From positions 1 through 64,000 of the forward strand of contig DATAKL010000007.1 in assembly GCA_036261625.1 (NCBI GenBank): a DNA stretch of 64,000 nucleotides, written 5' to 3'. Position 1 is the stretch's first letter. Every line of letters starts with the position of its first letter. Source of the DNA: JAAXKN01 sp036261625. GTDB taxonomy: Bacteria; Bacteroidota; Ignavibacteria; Ignavibacteriales; SURF-24. The translations under genes were made by a program, and so were the position numbers. The notes beneath the pieces were generated by a model. It had not been told where the DNA came from. It searched no databases and saw only the letters and a program-made list of their open reading frames with translations. This document shows, piece by piece, positions 52,275-60,528 of this stretch.

Positions 52275-53128
52275 TGTCCGTTAGTTTTGTCTGCTAAAAA
52301 GTCAAGTGCCTCAGAGGCAAACCTTCTCCAGTTTTCCCCTTTAATACCCCAGTCGAAGTGCTCATAGTAAAGCGTTCCTGCGTGCGGGGGTTTCAGAAAG
52401 TCGTAGAAGGGGGCAAAGCGGAAGGCTTCCTTTTCGATATTGAAAACAGAGAGCACATTTTTCTGTGTCAGGAAGCAGTCGAGCATTCTTTTCTTTGTAA
52501 TGCGTTCTTCTTCACTAAGAACGATTGTGCAGGTTCTTTCATCCGGATCTGAAAGGAACTCCGATGTTCTGATCTGTCCGTGGCTGTCGTGATAAGAAGT
52601 AAATTCAATGAGGACCGGCGGGGCAAATCCTTTTCCATATATTGAAGAGGCAGCCAGGTGTACGGCAAAGGCGGTCGAGTCGTGATCGGGATGACCTCCT
52701 TCATAAGCATGCGTGAGGATTATTTCAGGGCGGAGTTCACGCAACACTTCTTCAAGGCGTTCTGAAAGGGGGATAAGGTTAAAGGATGTCTCCTGATCCT
52801 TAAAGCCCATCTCAAGGCATCTGTCCGGGGGGATTCCTGCAATTTCAAGGGCCCTGTAGAGCTCCTGCCGTCTTGCACGGGCGTAGTCGAGGTTACTATT
52901 AAATCCTGTGGCCCTGGCGTCTATATTATTCCGGGGGGCGCCGTCTGTAGTGTGAATAATATATACATTCTTTAGGATAGGGAGCCTGCTCGAAGCTCCT
53001 ATTATCTCATCGTCAGGATGGGCGGAAATTACTGTGGTCTTAAGGAGAATTTCCTCGCTGCCGCAGAAAAGTTCCAGCACATCTGAAGGCGTACTGCTGT
53101 AAATTCCTGAATTAAATGTAGTATTCAT
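52271..53128 (-). CDS. PIG-L/LmbE-family deacetylase
   Basis: A 285-residue zinc-dependent N-deacetylase candidate. Metal ligands and catalytic Asp are in SAHPDDEI (His37, Asp39, Asp40) and the third histidine in EGGHPDHDSTA. Family members remove acetyl from N-acetylglucosaminyl groups on lipids, inositols or antibiotics. It overlaps the GT4 gene by 4 nt, so the deacetylation probably follows that transfer. Confidence 0.92.
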   Translation of the reverse strand: MNTTFNSGIYSSTPSDVLELFCGSEEILLKTTVISAHPDDEIIGASSRLPILKNVYIIHTTDGAPRNNIDARATGFNSNLDYARARRQELYRALEIAGIPPDRCLEMGFKDQETSFNLIPLSERLEEVLRELRPEIILTHAYEGGHPDHDSTAFAVHLAASSIYGKGFAPPVLIEFTSYHDSHGQIRTSEFLSDPDERTCTIVLSEEERITKKRMLDCFLTQKNVLSVFNIEKEAFRFAPFYDFLKPPHAGTLYYEHFDWGIKGENWRRFASEALDFLADKTNGQ

Positions 53129-53149
53129 ATTTCTTATCCTTACATTTCT

Positions 53150-53890
53150 TTACCCCAGGGCAACCTTCTGTTTTGAATAAAGGAGGTTAATTGCCTCGCG
53201 GTAGCCGTTAAGGGTTCCTACGTCAACATAGGAATGCCCCTTTCTTAAAGCCTTTGCATGGCCTCCAAGATCTATATAGGCATTTATGAGTGTTCCCATA
53301 TACTCGTCCTTTTTTCCGCGATCTTTCCATAGGCTGTAAAGTTCATGAAGCACCAGTCCCGGCATACTGAAGGCTCCCCAGATCCAGCTTGAGTGTGCAT
53401 CTTTCTGTTTAACCTCAATTCTTAAAACATTCTCATTATTGTCAGTCACAACGGCATCGAAGAACTCTGGATGGTCCACAGGAAAAAGAAGGAATGAAAG
53501 CCTGTCTTCGGGAAGGTCACAGAGCCCCTCCTCCGGAAACCAGATCGTATCGGGCAGGCCAATGAGCACGTTTTCACTTTTGCCGATAAAAGGAACGGCG
53601 CTGAATATGGCGTCGCAGAGCCCCTGAGGGTGCTGCTGAACGGTGTAGCAGAAGTGGGCCTCAGAGTTGCCCTGGCCGTAGTATTCCATTATGTCTGACT
53701 TTCCCGGAGATATAACGAAACAGATCTTTTTTACACCTGCCTTAATCATTCTTTCCACAAGGTACTCACTTACGGCACGGGGGCGTTCAGTCTTCCCGTC
53801 AAACCTGCTTCCAACGGGCAGGAGCTCTTTTGAAAAAGCAAGGGGCTGAATCCTGCTCCCGGAGCCTGCAGCCGGAATTATACCCCACAT
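53150..53890 (-). CDS. sugar-1-phosphate nucleotidyltransferase
   Basis: A 246-residue nucleotidyltransferase of the RmlA/GalU type. The nucleotide-binding signature IPAAGSGSRIQPLAFSKELL starts at residue 5; the metal/nucleotide motif is LIGLPDTIWF. The C-terminus (YVDVGTLNGYREAINLL) is typical of this group and lacks a hexapeptide-repeat extension. It would make an NDP-sugar donor for the cassette's glycosyltransferases. Base specificity unknown. Confidence 0.9.
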   Translation of the reverse strand: MWGIIPAAGSGSRIQPLAFSKELLPVGSRFDGKTERPRAVSEYLVERMIKAGVKKICFVISPGKSDIMEYYGQGNSEAHFCYTVQQHPQGLCDAIFSAVPFIGKSENVLIGLPDTIWFPEEGLCDLPEDRLSFLLFPVDHPEFFDAVVTDNNENVLRIEVKQKDAHSSWIWGAFSMPGLVLHELYSLWKDRGKKDEYMGTLINAYIDLGGHAKALRKGHSYVDVGTLNGYREAINLLYSKQKVALG

Positions 53891-53892
53891 CT

Positions 53893-54984
53893 TTACGCCT
53901 CCTTTCTGTTGTTTGCTGTGTTGTAATACTCATCAAGTATCTTCTCCAGTTCATTTATTCTCTGCTGGGGAGTGTGTTCGGAGAAGACGCGCTCCCGGGC
54001 AGCACGTATTATTCTCTGCCTTTCTTCCTCAGGCATCCTGAGTGCACTGACAACGTCTTCAGATGTCCGGACAGTAATAATTTCTTTTCCCAGCCTGAAG
54101 AATTTATCGAGGCCCATCCAGCTGTCGCTGATAATAGGAACTCCGCACGAGGCGGCCTCAAAGAGTCTTCCTGAAGGGCAGTAGCCCATCTCAGCCATGG
54201 CGCCCCGCGTAATGTTCAGTGTAAAATGTGATGATGAGTAGAAAGCCGGGTGCTCCGGCGGCGCAATATGAGCCAGGTACCAAATGTTATCGCGCCATGG
54301 AAACACTTCCGGGTACTGCGAGCCGCCGATTATAAAGCGCTTATCCGGGAGTATTCCGGCAGGCCGGATAAAATATTTTACAAGCGCCTCCTGGCGGTCA
54401 TCGGCATAGGTGCCGAGGTAAGAAAGATCGCAAAGGAACTTATCAACTGCAGGAACCGGTTTATGAGTCTCAGGATCTGCGCTTCCGTACAGTGGTGCTG
54501 TCTTCCTGGCTTTGAGTTTGGTCTTTAACTCTTCAAGTGCTATTCCGCCGGTATAGCTAAGTACAAGGTCATAATCTTCAAAGCCGCGCTCGCCGACGTA
54601 TGCCACGGGCTGACCTTGATCAAGATTTTTTAATGTAACCGGTGTATCCAGATCGTAGAACACCTTAAGAGCGCAGTTGGAATTAAGTACAAGGTCTCCT
54701 GCCCTCAGGGCATCGGGGCAGTAGGAAGTAACCATTCCTATATCTGAGTCCCTTAGCTTCTTCTCCGCCAGGCTTTGGACCTGATCCCAATCCGGGTAGA
54801 GAATTATTTCCATGCCTGCCATTTCATATAAGTCCCTGTGCGAAGCATAATAAGGCACATCGCGTTCAAAGAAGGTTATATCGTATCCGCGTCTTATCAT
54901 TGCATGGCATAGTCCGCGCCATATGGTTGCGTGACCGTTGCCCCAGGAGGAACTGATTGTAAGTCCGAATATAACTAGTTTCAT
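53893..54984 (-). CDS. CgeB-like glycosyltransferase, copy 1
   Basis: A 363-residue GT-B protein of the CgeB/DUF3880 family. N-terminal LGLT-type motif SWGNGHATIWRGLCHAM and FFERDVPYYASHRD are nearly repeated in the copy at 56867. The donor-site half contains RLFEASCGVPIISDSWMGLD. The end EHTPQQRINELEKIL is the shared tail motif. Only 2 nt separate it from the nucleotidyltransferase gene. Predicted cytoplasmic; donor and acceptor unknown. Confidence 0.85.
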   Translation of the reverse strand: MKLVIFGLTISSSWGNGHATIWRGLCHAMIRRGYDITFFERDVPYYASHRDLYEMAGMEIILYPDWDQVQSLAEKKLRDSDIGMVTSYCPDALRAGDLVLNSNCALKVFYDLDTPVTLKNLDQGQPVAYVGERGFEDYDLVLSYTGGIALEELKTKLKARKTAPLYGSADPETHKPVPAVDKFLCDLSYLGTYADDRQEALVKYFIRPAGILPDKRFIIGGSQYPEVFPWRDNIWYLAHIAPPEHPAFYSSSHFTLNITRGAMAEMGYCPSGRLFEAASCGVPIISDSWMGLDKFFRLGKEIITVRTSEDVVSALRMPEEERQRIIRAARERVFSEHTPQQRINELEKILDEYYNTANNRKEA

Positions 54985-55055
54985 AACCGGCCTGTCCTCT
55001 CTTGAAATGACCTTAATCTCAACCTAAACCTCAACCTCTGCCTTTACCTCTACCT

Positions 55056-55961
55056 CTACCTGTTCTCTTCCTTTACCTCTTCCTGCAGAACGTAGCGTTT
55101 TATTACTTCCTCAGCAAAGTATGCAAACTCACCCGGGTCCTCCGGGGGACTTGTATGATGAGGCCTCTTGCCGCGCGAGGGGGGAGTAAAGCACAAGGTA
55201 ATTGTTGTATCAAATTCGCTTATTGCCTTCATCTGTTTATCGAACCATTCAAGTGCTCCGGGGCGGAACCAGTCGGCCCAGCTTATGCCGGTTCTTAACT
55301 TTTTAACCTTCAGTTTCTTAAGCCAGTAGACAATCTCATCAAGCCTGTGGTCTTCAAAATGAATCCACTGGCAGATTCCCATCTCCGGGTTAAAGTGTTC
55401 CACGGCAGGTTTAGGTGTTCCGTCGGCCCGAATGAGGCCCATATAAAAATGCCTGTAATAGGCGCTGCCCTCATTTTCCTTGTGCCTCGTTGTAGCCTCC
55501 CAGGTGGGGGGGAGGTCCAGCAGGCTGTACCAGTAAACACGCTCGGCGCGCCTGAGCAGGAGCTCGGTTGTTTTGCTGAGGCCGAATACCTGCACCTCAT
55601 CGGCACCGAAGGAAGAGACGCCTACCTCAGTAACCCAGATCGGAAGACCGGCCACGGCCTCAATTTCCTCTATCTTTCTGGGCCAGTCGTATATCGGCCA
55701 GTGATTCCAGTCCAGTGGAAACCCGTGGATTGCAACGGCATCAAGTGAATCCAGGAGTCCGTGACTTTTTAAGAGCTGAATAAACAAGGGATCAATAGGT
55801 GAAATTCCTCCAAGGACCAGTTTCAATTCCGGAGCGAGACTCCTTACAGAATCAGCGGCTATTTTTATCATATAACTGAATTCCCTCCACTGTGGGTCCA
55901 TCTGAAAATCCCAGTGGGAGAGATTATTGGGCTCGTTCCAAAACTTAATTGCTTCAATCAT
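55056..55961 (-). CDS. glycoside-hydrolase-like TIM barrel, apparently circularly permuted
   Basis: A 301-residue protein. The ATG at 55961 has AAAGGAG 5-6 nt upstream; an in-frame TTG at 55976 is less likely. It begins directly with MIEAIKFWNEPNNLSHWDF, the strand-4 acid/base motif of clan A beta-glycosidases (Glu10). The nucleophile motif follows in LPIWVTEVGVSSFG (Glu112), then strand 8 (VYWYSLLDL). After that come segments that fit strands 1 to 3 (GICQWIHFEDHRL, KKLRTGISWADWF, TTITLCFTPPSRG). So the barrel order is 4-8 then 1-3. No signal peptide. In this cassette it may trim or remodel the glycan, or act by transglycosylation. Confidence 0.78.
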   Translation of the reverse strand: MIEAIKFWNEPNNLSHWDFQMDPQWREFSYMIKIAADSVRSLAPELKLVLGGISPIDPLFIQLLKSHGLLDSLDAVAIHGFPLDWNHWPIYDWPRKIEEIEAVAGLPIWVTEVGVSSFGADEVQVFGLSKTTELLLRRAERVYWYSLLDLPPTWEATTRHKENEGSAYYRHFYMGLIRADGTPKPAVEHFNPEMGICQWIHFEDHRLDEIVYWLKKLKVKKLRTGISWADWFRPGALEWFDKQMKAISEFDTTITLCFTPPSRGKRPHHTSPPEDPGEFAYFAEEVIKRYVLQEEVKEENR

Positions 55962-56010
55962 CAATTCTCCTTTCAAAATCTATATGCCGCCAGGAAGGCG
56001 GGTTACTTAT

Positions 56011-56850
56011 TTAACTTCCTTTCAGCTTCCGGAGGCTTTTTGCTGCCGAGTTTAATTCCACAGGCTCATAATTGCCCGCCTCATCAATACCGGAATGTGT
56101 GCAGAGATAGACCTCATGATCGGGGCGCCTGATAACTTTAAGTCCGCTTGAGCGCAGCATTGCTTCAACGGCTGAATGATTCGGTGCCCACCAGTTCGTA
56201 TAATCACCGGCAAGGCTGTTTTCAATAAATGCCATTTTGGGCCACCCGGCTTCCAGCATCAAGTCGCGTCTTTCAATCGGCAGATCCTCAACAGGTTTCA
56301 TAACATCTTCGCCCGGCATTGTAAGCGTCTGAAAGAGCAGCAGCTTTTTGAATTTTTGCGTTACAATGTCCAGAGCCAGCAGGGGATATCTCAGGTGATA
56401 AAACACACCCATAAAAAGCACCATATCGAATGTGTCTGTTGAATATGCAAGATCGTAGATCTGCATTTTTCTGAACCTGACACGGCTCTCCAGATTGAAC
56501 TGCCTAGCTGCCCAGCGCGCCTGCCTCAGGTAGTGTTCGTCGAGGTCAATGCCTGTTACGAGGGCACCCCGCTTTGCGAGCTCGAAGCTGTAGTAGCCGG
56601 CGTTGCAGCCTATGTCGAGTACTTTCCAACCCTTAAGACTCTTGGGGATTGCCTCTGAGATTTTCTTCCACTTGAAGAAAGGGAAATCTCCCAGAGGATG
56701 ATTTGGTGCAGTCTGTGTGCCGTCGGGAAGATGAAGGTTATGGAACCAGGGACCCATACTGAATATTTTTTTCTCCAGCGGAGTTTGGGGATTACTGATA
56801 AAAGTTTCCAGTGTCTCGCCAATTGTATCCATTTGAATTGTTCCATTCAT
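56011..56850 (-). CDS. CmoB-like SAM-dependent methyltransferase of the Rta_06860/TIGR04290-type group
   Basis: About 279 residues from the ATG at 56850; the frame is open to 56928, but that would overlap the previous gene by 62 nt. The class I SAM motif is VLDIGCNAGYYSFELAKRG, followed by GIDLDEHYLRQARWAARQF and VLFMGVFYHLRYP. The start (GPWFHNLHLPDGTQTAPNHP) and the segment DYTNWWAPNHSAVEAMLRSSG match my memory of the TIGR04290 methyltransferase family, known from glycosyltransferase-rich cassettes of unknown product. A sugar O-methyltransferase is the likely role. Confidence 0.85.
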   Translation of the reverse strand: MNGTIQMDTIGETLETFISNPQTPLEKKIFSMGPWFHNLHLPDGTQTAPNHPLGDFPFFKWKKISEAIPKSLKGWKVLDIGCNAGYYSFELAKRGALVTGIDLDEHYLRQARWAARQFNLESRVRFRKMQIYDLAYSTDTFDMVLFMGVFYHLRYPLLALDIVTQKFKKLLLFQTLTMPGEDVMKPVEDLPIERRDLMLEAGWPKMAFIENSLAGDYTNWWAPNHSAVEAMLRSSGLKVIRRPDHEVYLCTHSGIDEAGNYEPVELNSAAKSLRKLKGS

Positions 56851-56866
56851 AAAATTCTCAATTAAA

Positions 56867-58030
56867 TTAGACCGCGTTTTTATTTGCTGTCGGTTTCTTT
56901 TTAGCTTCACTTTTCCCTTTAGCTTCATTTATTCCTTTAGCTTCATTTATTCCTTTAGCCTGAAGCACGTCCATTATATAGCCTTCAAGCTCTCCGGCCC
57001 TGCGGCTTGCCGTATGGGACTCAAGTGTGCGCTGTCTTGCGTGCTCGCTCAGCCTCAGGCGTTCTTCTTCGGGAAAAGATTTTAAGTATTTAAGTGTTTC
57101 TTCAGCAGAATGGCTTATGAGTATCTCTTCTCCGGGAGTAAAAATTGTATCAAGTCCTTCCCAGTAGTCGCTTATAATGGGTGTCCCGCATGCTGCAGCT
57201 TCAAAGAGCCTGACGCTTGGCGAGTATCCTGCCTTCGTCATATCTGCGCGCGTAATGTTTAGTGTAAAGCGCTGGGAGTTATAGAACTGCCTGTGTTCCG
57301 AAGGATTGAGGTGGTAGATCCTTTCCACATTCTTCGGCCACTCGATTGAGTCGGGATACTGCGGGCCTGCCACAATAAAACGCCCTTCTTTCCAGTTTTT
57401 TGCCGGACTGAGCATGAGGCGTTCAAGCACAGGCTGACGGTCGTCGCTGTAGGTGCCCAGGTAGCCCATGTCATATTTAAGCGGGAGTTTTTCAGTGTAA
57501 TACTTCTCTGGATCAACCGAGCAGTAAAGGGCCCGTGCCATGGGTGAGCCGAAATCTCTTTCCAGGCGTTTTAATGTGGGCCCCCCGGTAAAAGAAAGAT
57601 AAAGGTCGTACTGCGGAATGAGCTCCGGGGAAAGATATTCATAATCTTTGCGTTCAAGCTTGGAAAGAGTAACAGGCGTATCAATGTCGTAGAACGCTGT
57701 TTTCTGTGCAACAGAGTTTACCCATCTGCCCACTTCCACGCCCTCCGGCACATAGGATCCCACGATGACAATGTCGGCCTTTTTTATATCGTTAAGATAC
57801 TTATCCTTCAGTTCCTCAAGGCTCTGGTAAATTCTTGTACAGCAGAAAGGGGGTTCCGGCATGTCGCGGTTTGAAGCGTACCAAGGGAGATCGCGCTCCA
57901 GGAAAAGAACATTATGACCCATTCGGTCGAGTTCCCTTACAAGCCCTCTGTATGTTGTTGCATGTCCGTTACCCCAGGCTGAGGTAATTGAAAGTCCTAA
58001 AATTACTATATCAAGCTCCCGGCGTTTCAT
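56867..58030 (-). CDS. CgeB-like glycosyltransferase, copy 2
   Basis: A 387-residue paralogue of copy 1: LGLSITSAWGNGHATTYRGL, FLERDLPWYASNRDMP, and donor-site RLFEAAACGTPIISDYWEGL. After the common tail (ESHTASRRAGELEGYIMDVL) there is an extra low-complexity end with GINEAKGINEAKGKSEAKKK, a small tandem expansion in the DNA. It overlaps copy 3 by 4 nt at its start. Confidence 0.85.
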   Translation of the reverse strand: MKRRELDIVILGLSITSAWGNGHATTYRGLVRELDRMGHNVLFLERDLPWYASNRDMPEPPFCCTRIYQSLEELKDKYLNDIKKADIVIVGSYVPEGVEVGRWVNSVAQKTAFYDIDTPVTLSKLERKDYEYLSPELIPQYDLYLSFTGGPTLKRLERDFGSPMARALYCSVDPEKYYTEKLPLKYDMGYLGTYSDDRQPVLERLMLSPAKNWKEGRFIVAGPQYPDSIEWPKNVERIYHLNPSEHRQFYNSQRFTLNITRADMTKAGYSPSVRLFEAAACGTPIISDYWEGLDTIFTPGEEILISHSAEETLKYLKSFPEEERLRLSEHARQRTLESHTASRRAGELEGYIMDVLQAKGINEAKGINEAKGKSEAKKKPTANKNAV

Positions 58031-59157
58031 CTGCGGGCCTCCTTTTTTCCTACAGGCACTTCAAGAAGGAGCTTTTCGAGCTGTGAAGCCCTGTGTGAAT
58101 AGGTATGTTCCCTAAGAACCCTTTTCATGGCAGCCTGTCCTATTTTTCTTGCCTTACCGGGATCAAGCTCCTTAAGAATTCTTACCACATCCTCACCGCT
58201 GTCGGCAATAAGTATCTCTTTGTCCGGCTCCAGGAAAAGTTCAATTCCTTCCCACCAGTCGGTTATAATGCAGGCTCCGGCACCTGCAGCCTCAAAGATG
58301 CGTGTGGCAGGGGAGAAGCCGTAGCGCGCCATGCTCTCGCGGCTGATGTTCAGAACGGCATTTACAGAACAGTTAAATGCATTGTGGTCTTTGGTATAGA
58401 TATGCCCAAAGAATTCAATATTAGGCGAAACATCAGGCCGCCACTCTCTCCATCCCGATCCGCCAAGAATAAAATTAAGCTCAGGGAGCATACCGGCGGG
58501 CTTAAAGAAAAACTCCCAGACGCGCATTTCACGGTCTGGCATTCGGTTTCCTAAAAATCCAAGGCTGCCCTTAAATCTGTCCTCAGGGGGAACAGGGTAG
58601 TGTGTCGAGGGATCAAGAGCATTATATACCGGCACGCATTGTTTTGCACCAAGCGCCATATATGCATTTACAACCGGGTCGCCTCCGCCATAGGTTAGAA
58701 CCATGTCGTACTGCGGAATCAGTTCCTTAAAAGGATCCTGCGGATCTGTGTGCACGCGGTCTAAAGTTGCCGGGGCATCCACATCCCAGAAAATAATAAG
58801 CGAGTCATCGGTTCTAAGACTGAGGACCTCTTTTTCCAGAAGCTCATCAAAAATGCCGACTCCGCTTGCCTTAATTATTATATCGGAGCCCCGGGCACTT
58901 TCAAGTGCCTGACGGACTCCCTGTTCATCCTGTTCTTCCTGTTTATTCTGTACGGGGTAGACTACAATTCCGGAATATTCAGGATCGGGTATATCCCTGT
59001 GCTGCTGGCGTTCAAAAAAGTCGGGCTCGTAGAAAGTTATCTGGTGGCCTCTTTCGTGAAGAGCTTTAAGAATGCCCCTGTAGTAGGTGGCTGCTCCATT
59101 CCAGTATGCTGAAACAAGACTTGATCCGAAGAAAGCAATTTTAAGGCTTCTTTTCAT
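58027..59157 (-). CDS. CgeB-like glycosyltransferase, copy 3
   Basis: A 376-residue GT-B protein: SSLVSAYWNGAATYYRGIL, FYEPDFFERQQHRDIPDP, donor-site TRIFEAAGAGACIITDWWEG, and tail EHTYSHRASQLEKLLLEV. More diverged from copies 1 and 2 than they are from each other. 4-nt overlaps with both neighbours show tight translational coupling. Confidence 0.85.
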   Translation of the reverse strand: MKRSLKIAFFGSSLVSAYWNGAATYYRGILKALHERGHQITFYEPDFFERQQHRDIPDPEYSGIVVYPVQNKQEEQDEQGVRQALESARGSDIIIKASGVGIFDELLEKEVLSLRTDDSLIIFWDVDAPATLDRVHTDPQDPFKELIPQYDMVLTYGGGDPVVNAYMALGAKQCVPVYNALDPSTHYPVPPEDRFKGSLGFLGNRMPDREMRVWEFFFKPAGMLPELNFILGGSGWREWRPDVSPNIEFFGHIYTKDHNAFNCSVNAVLNISRESMARYGFSPATRIFEAAGAGACIITDWWEGIELFLEPDKEILIADSGEDVVRILKELDPGKARKIGQAAMKRVLREHTYSHRASQLEKLLLEVPVGKKEARR

Positions 59158-60311
59158 TTTACCCCCTCTTTATTGTTTGTCTTTTGAGGAGGCTTATTTT
59201 CTTCCTTCCTGAAGGCATCTTCCACGCTCAGCTGCTTAAATATATTTAAGAGTTCATCCACCCTGTGGGCGCACGTATGCCGTTTTAATATTGTAAGGCG
59301 TCCGTGCCTTGAAAGTGACTCGGCTAAACTTTTGTCATTAAGAATCTCACGAATGTAATCCCTCATCTGATTGCCGTCTTTTGCCATCAGGAAATCCTCG
59401 CCTATGGTAAAAAGCCCTTCGGAATCCTCCCATGGAGAAGATACAAGAGGAATTCCGCAGGCCAAAGCTTCAAATGGGCGTATCGTAGGAATTCCCTTAA
59501 GAGCCTCCACATATGGTCTTCTTGGAATGTGAACAGTGACCCTGCTGTGGGCAAAAACCTGGGGGACCATATAGTTCGGGAGCCAGTCCTTATATTCAAT
59601 TCCTCTTTCCTCAAGGGATTTAACTGCGCCTTCAGGATAGCGCACTCCGTAGACCTGTGCCTTGAGGCCAAGGTCGCTTACCGGGTTGATGAGGTATTCA
59701 TAAATCTCGCGGGTTCTTTCCTCATCGCCCCAGTTGCCGATCCATACCAGGTCGCCCGTTTTTTCATCGCATTCGATCGGGTGGAATATTCTTACGTCAG
59801 CCGCCTCATGCCATGTCCACGCTCTTTGCGCCCATCCTTTTGAAAGATAGATATCCCTTATCACATTGCCGTATGCCAGAACGCCGTCAAAGCCCGAGAG
59901 GTCGAACATAGCCATCTTCTCAGGCTCGGAAAGCGAGCGGTGGTGTGTATCGTGAAATAAAAGTTTATATCGGGTATTGAGCTTTCTGTGGTTCCCGATT
60001 TTTCTGACAATTTCAGGATCGTTCCATTCATGTACGATTACGAGCGATGCCCCATGAAGCTCCCGGTCCAGATCCAGTGTCTCCGTTGAATATTCTGTAC
60101 TCTGCATATCGGGGAAGAATCTTTCGAAGTCTTTTAAGGGTTCTTCACCGAACTGACTCTTAAGGTTCTGAAGGCTCCAGCCCCCCCGGGGTTCAAATAC
60201 CTCAACCTCGTGGCCCCTGTGCAGAAGTTCAGATACGATGCCCCTCAGGAAATGGGCGTTGCCATGGTTCCAGTCAGATACAAGAGAATGATAAAACATC
60301 ACAATTTTCAT
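59154..60311 (-). CDS. CgeB-like glycosyltransferase, copy 4
   Basis: A 385-residue GT-B protein, the most divergent of the four: HSLVSDWNHGNAHFLRGIVS, EVFEPRGGWSLQNL, VWIGNWGDEERT, donor-site RPFEALACGIPLVSSPWEDS and tail KRHTCAHRVDELLNIF. First of the three overlapping CgeB-like genes after a 217-nt spacer, so transcription or translation may restart there. Confidence 0.85.
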   Translation of the reverse strand: MKIVMFYHSLVSDWNHGNAHFLRGIVSELLHRGHEVEVFEPRGGWSLQNLKSQFGEEPLKDFERFFPDMQSTEYSTETLDLDRELHGASLVIVHEWNDPEIVRKIGNHRKLNTRYKLLFHDTHHRSLSEPEKMAMFDLSGFDGVLAYGNVIRDIYLSKGWAQRAWTWHEAADVRIFHPIECDEKTGDLVWIGNWGDEERTREIYEYLINPVSDLGLKAQVYGVRYPEGAVKSLEERGIEYKDWLPNYMVPQVFAHSRVTVHIPRRPYVEALKGIPTIRPFEALACGIPLVSSPWEDSEGLFTIGEDFLMAKDGNQMRDYIREILNDKSLAESLSRHGRLTILKRHTCAHRVDELLNIFKQLSVEDAFRKEENKPPQKTNNKEGVK

Positions 60312-60379
60312 TAAGCCCTCTTAAAGCCGATTATTTACAAAAAAATATTAATTCATATCTATTTCTTGATCCCTTTATG

Positions 60380-60460
60380 AACTGCGTAAGCAGTTCTCTG
60401 TCTGTAGCCCAGGATTTCGTCTGCTCGCCGAAGGCGGGCAGGCGTTCATGAAAGCCTGGG
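60380..60460. repeat. nested hairpins in the spacer inside the cassette
   Basis: A small hairpin AACTGC-GTAA-GCAGTT (60380-60395) is followed by a larger dyad: outer CCCAGGATTTC (60408) with GAAAGCCTGGG (to 60460), inner CTGCTCGCCGAAGGCGGGCAG (60421-60441). It may be a mobile palindrome or an RNA hairpin splitting the operon. Confidence 0.65.
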
Positions 60461-60528
60461 GAAAAAATCAAAAAAAATCCCAAACCACTACCGTGGTTTT
60501 TGTTTTCGTAATTCTTAATGTTCTCCTT

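Noticed and set aside
51174..53128. Mycothiol/bacillithiol pathway suggested by the GT4 plus PIG-L pair
   Set aside because: No cysteine ligase or inositol-related gene is nearby, and the surrounding acyltransferase, methyltransferase and four CgeB-like enzymes point to a different product.
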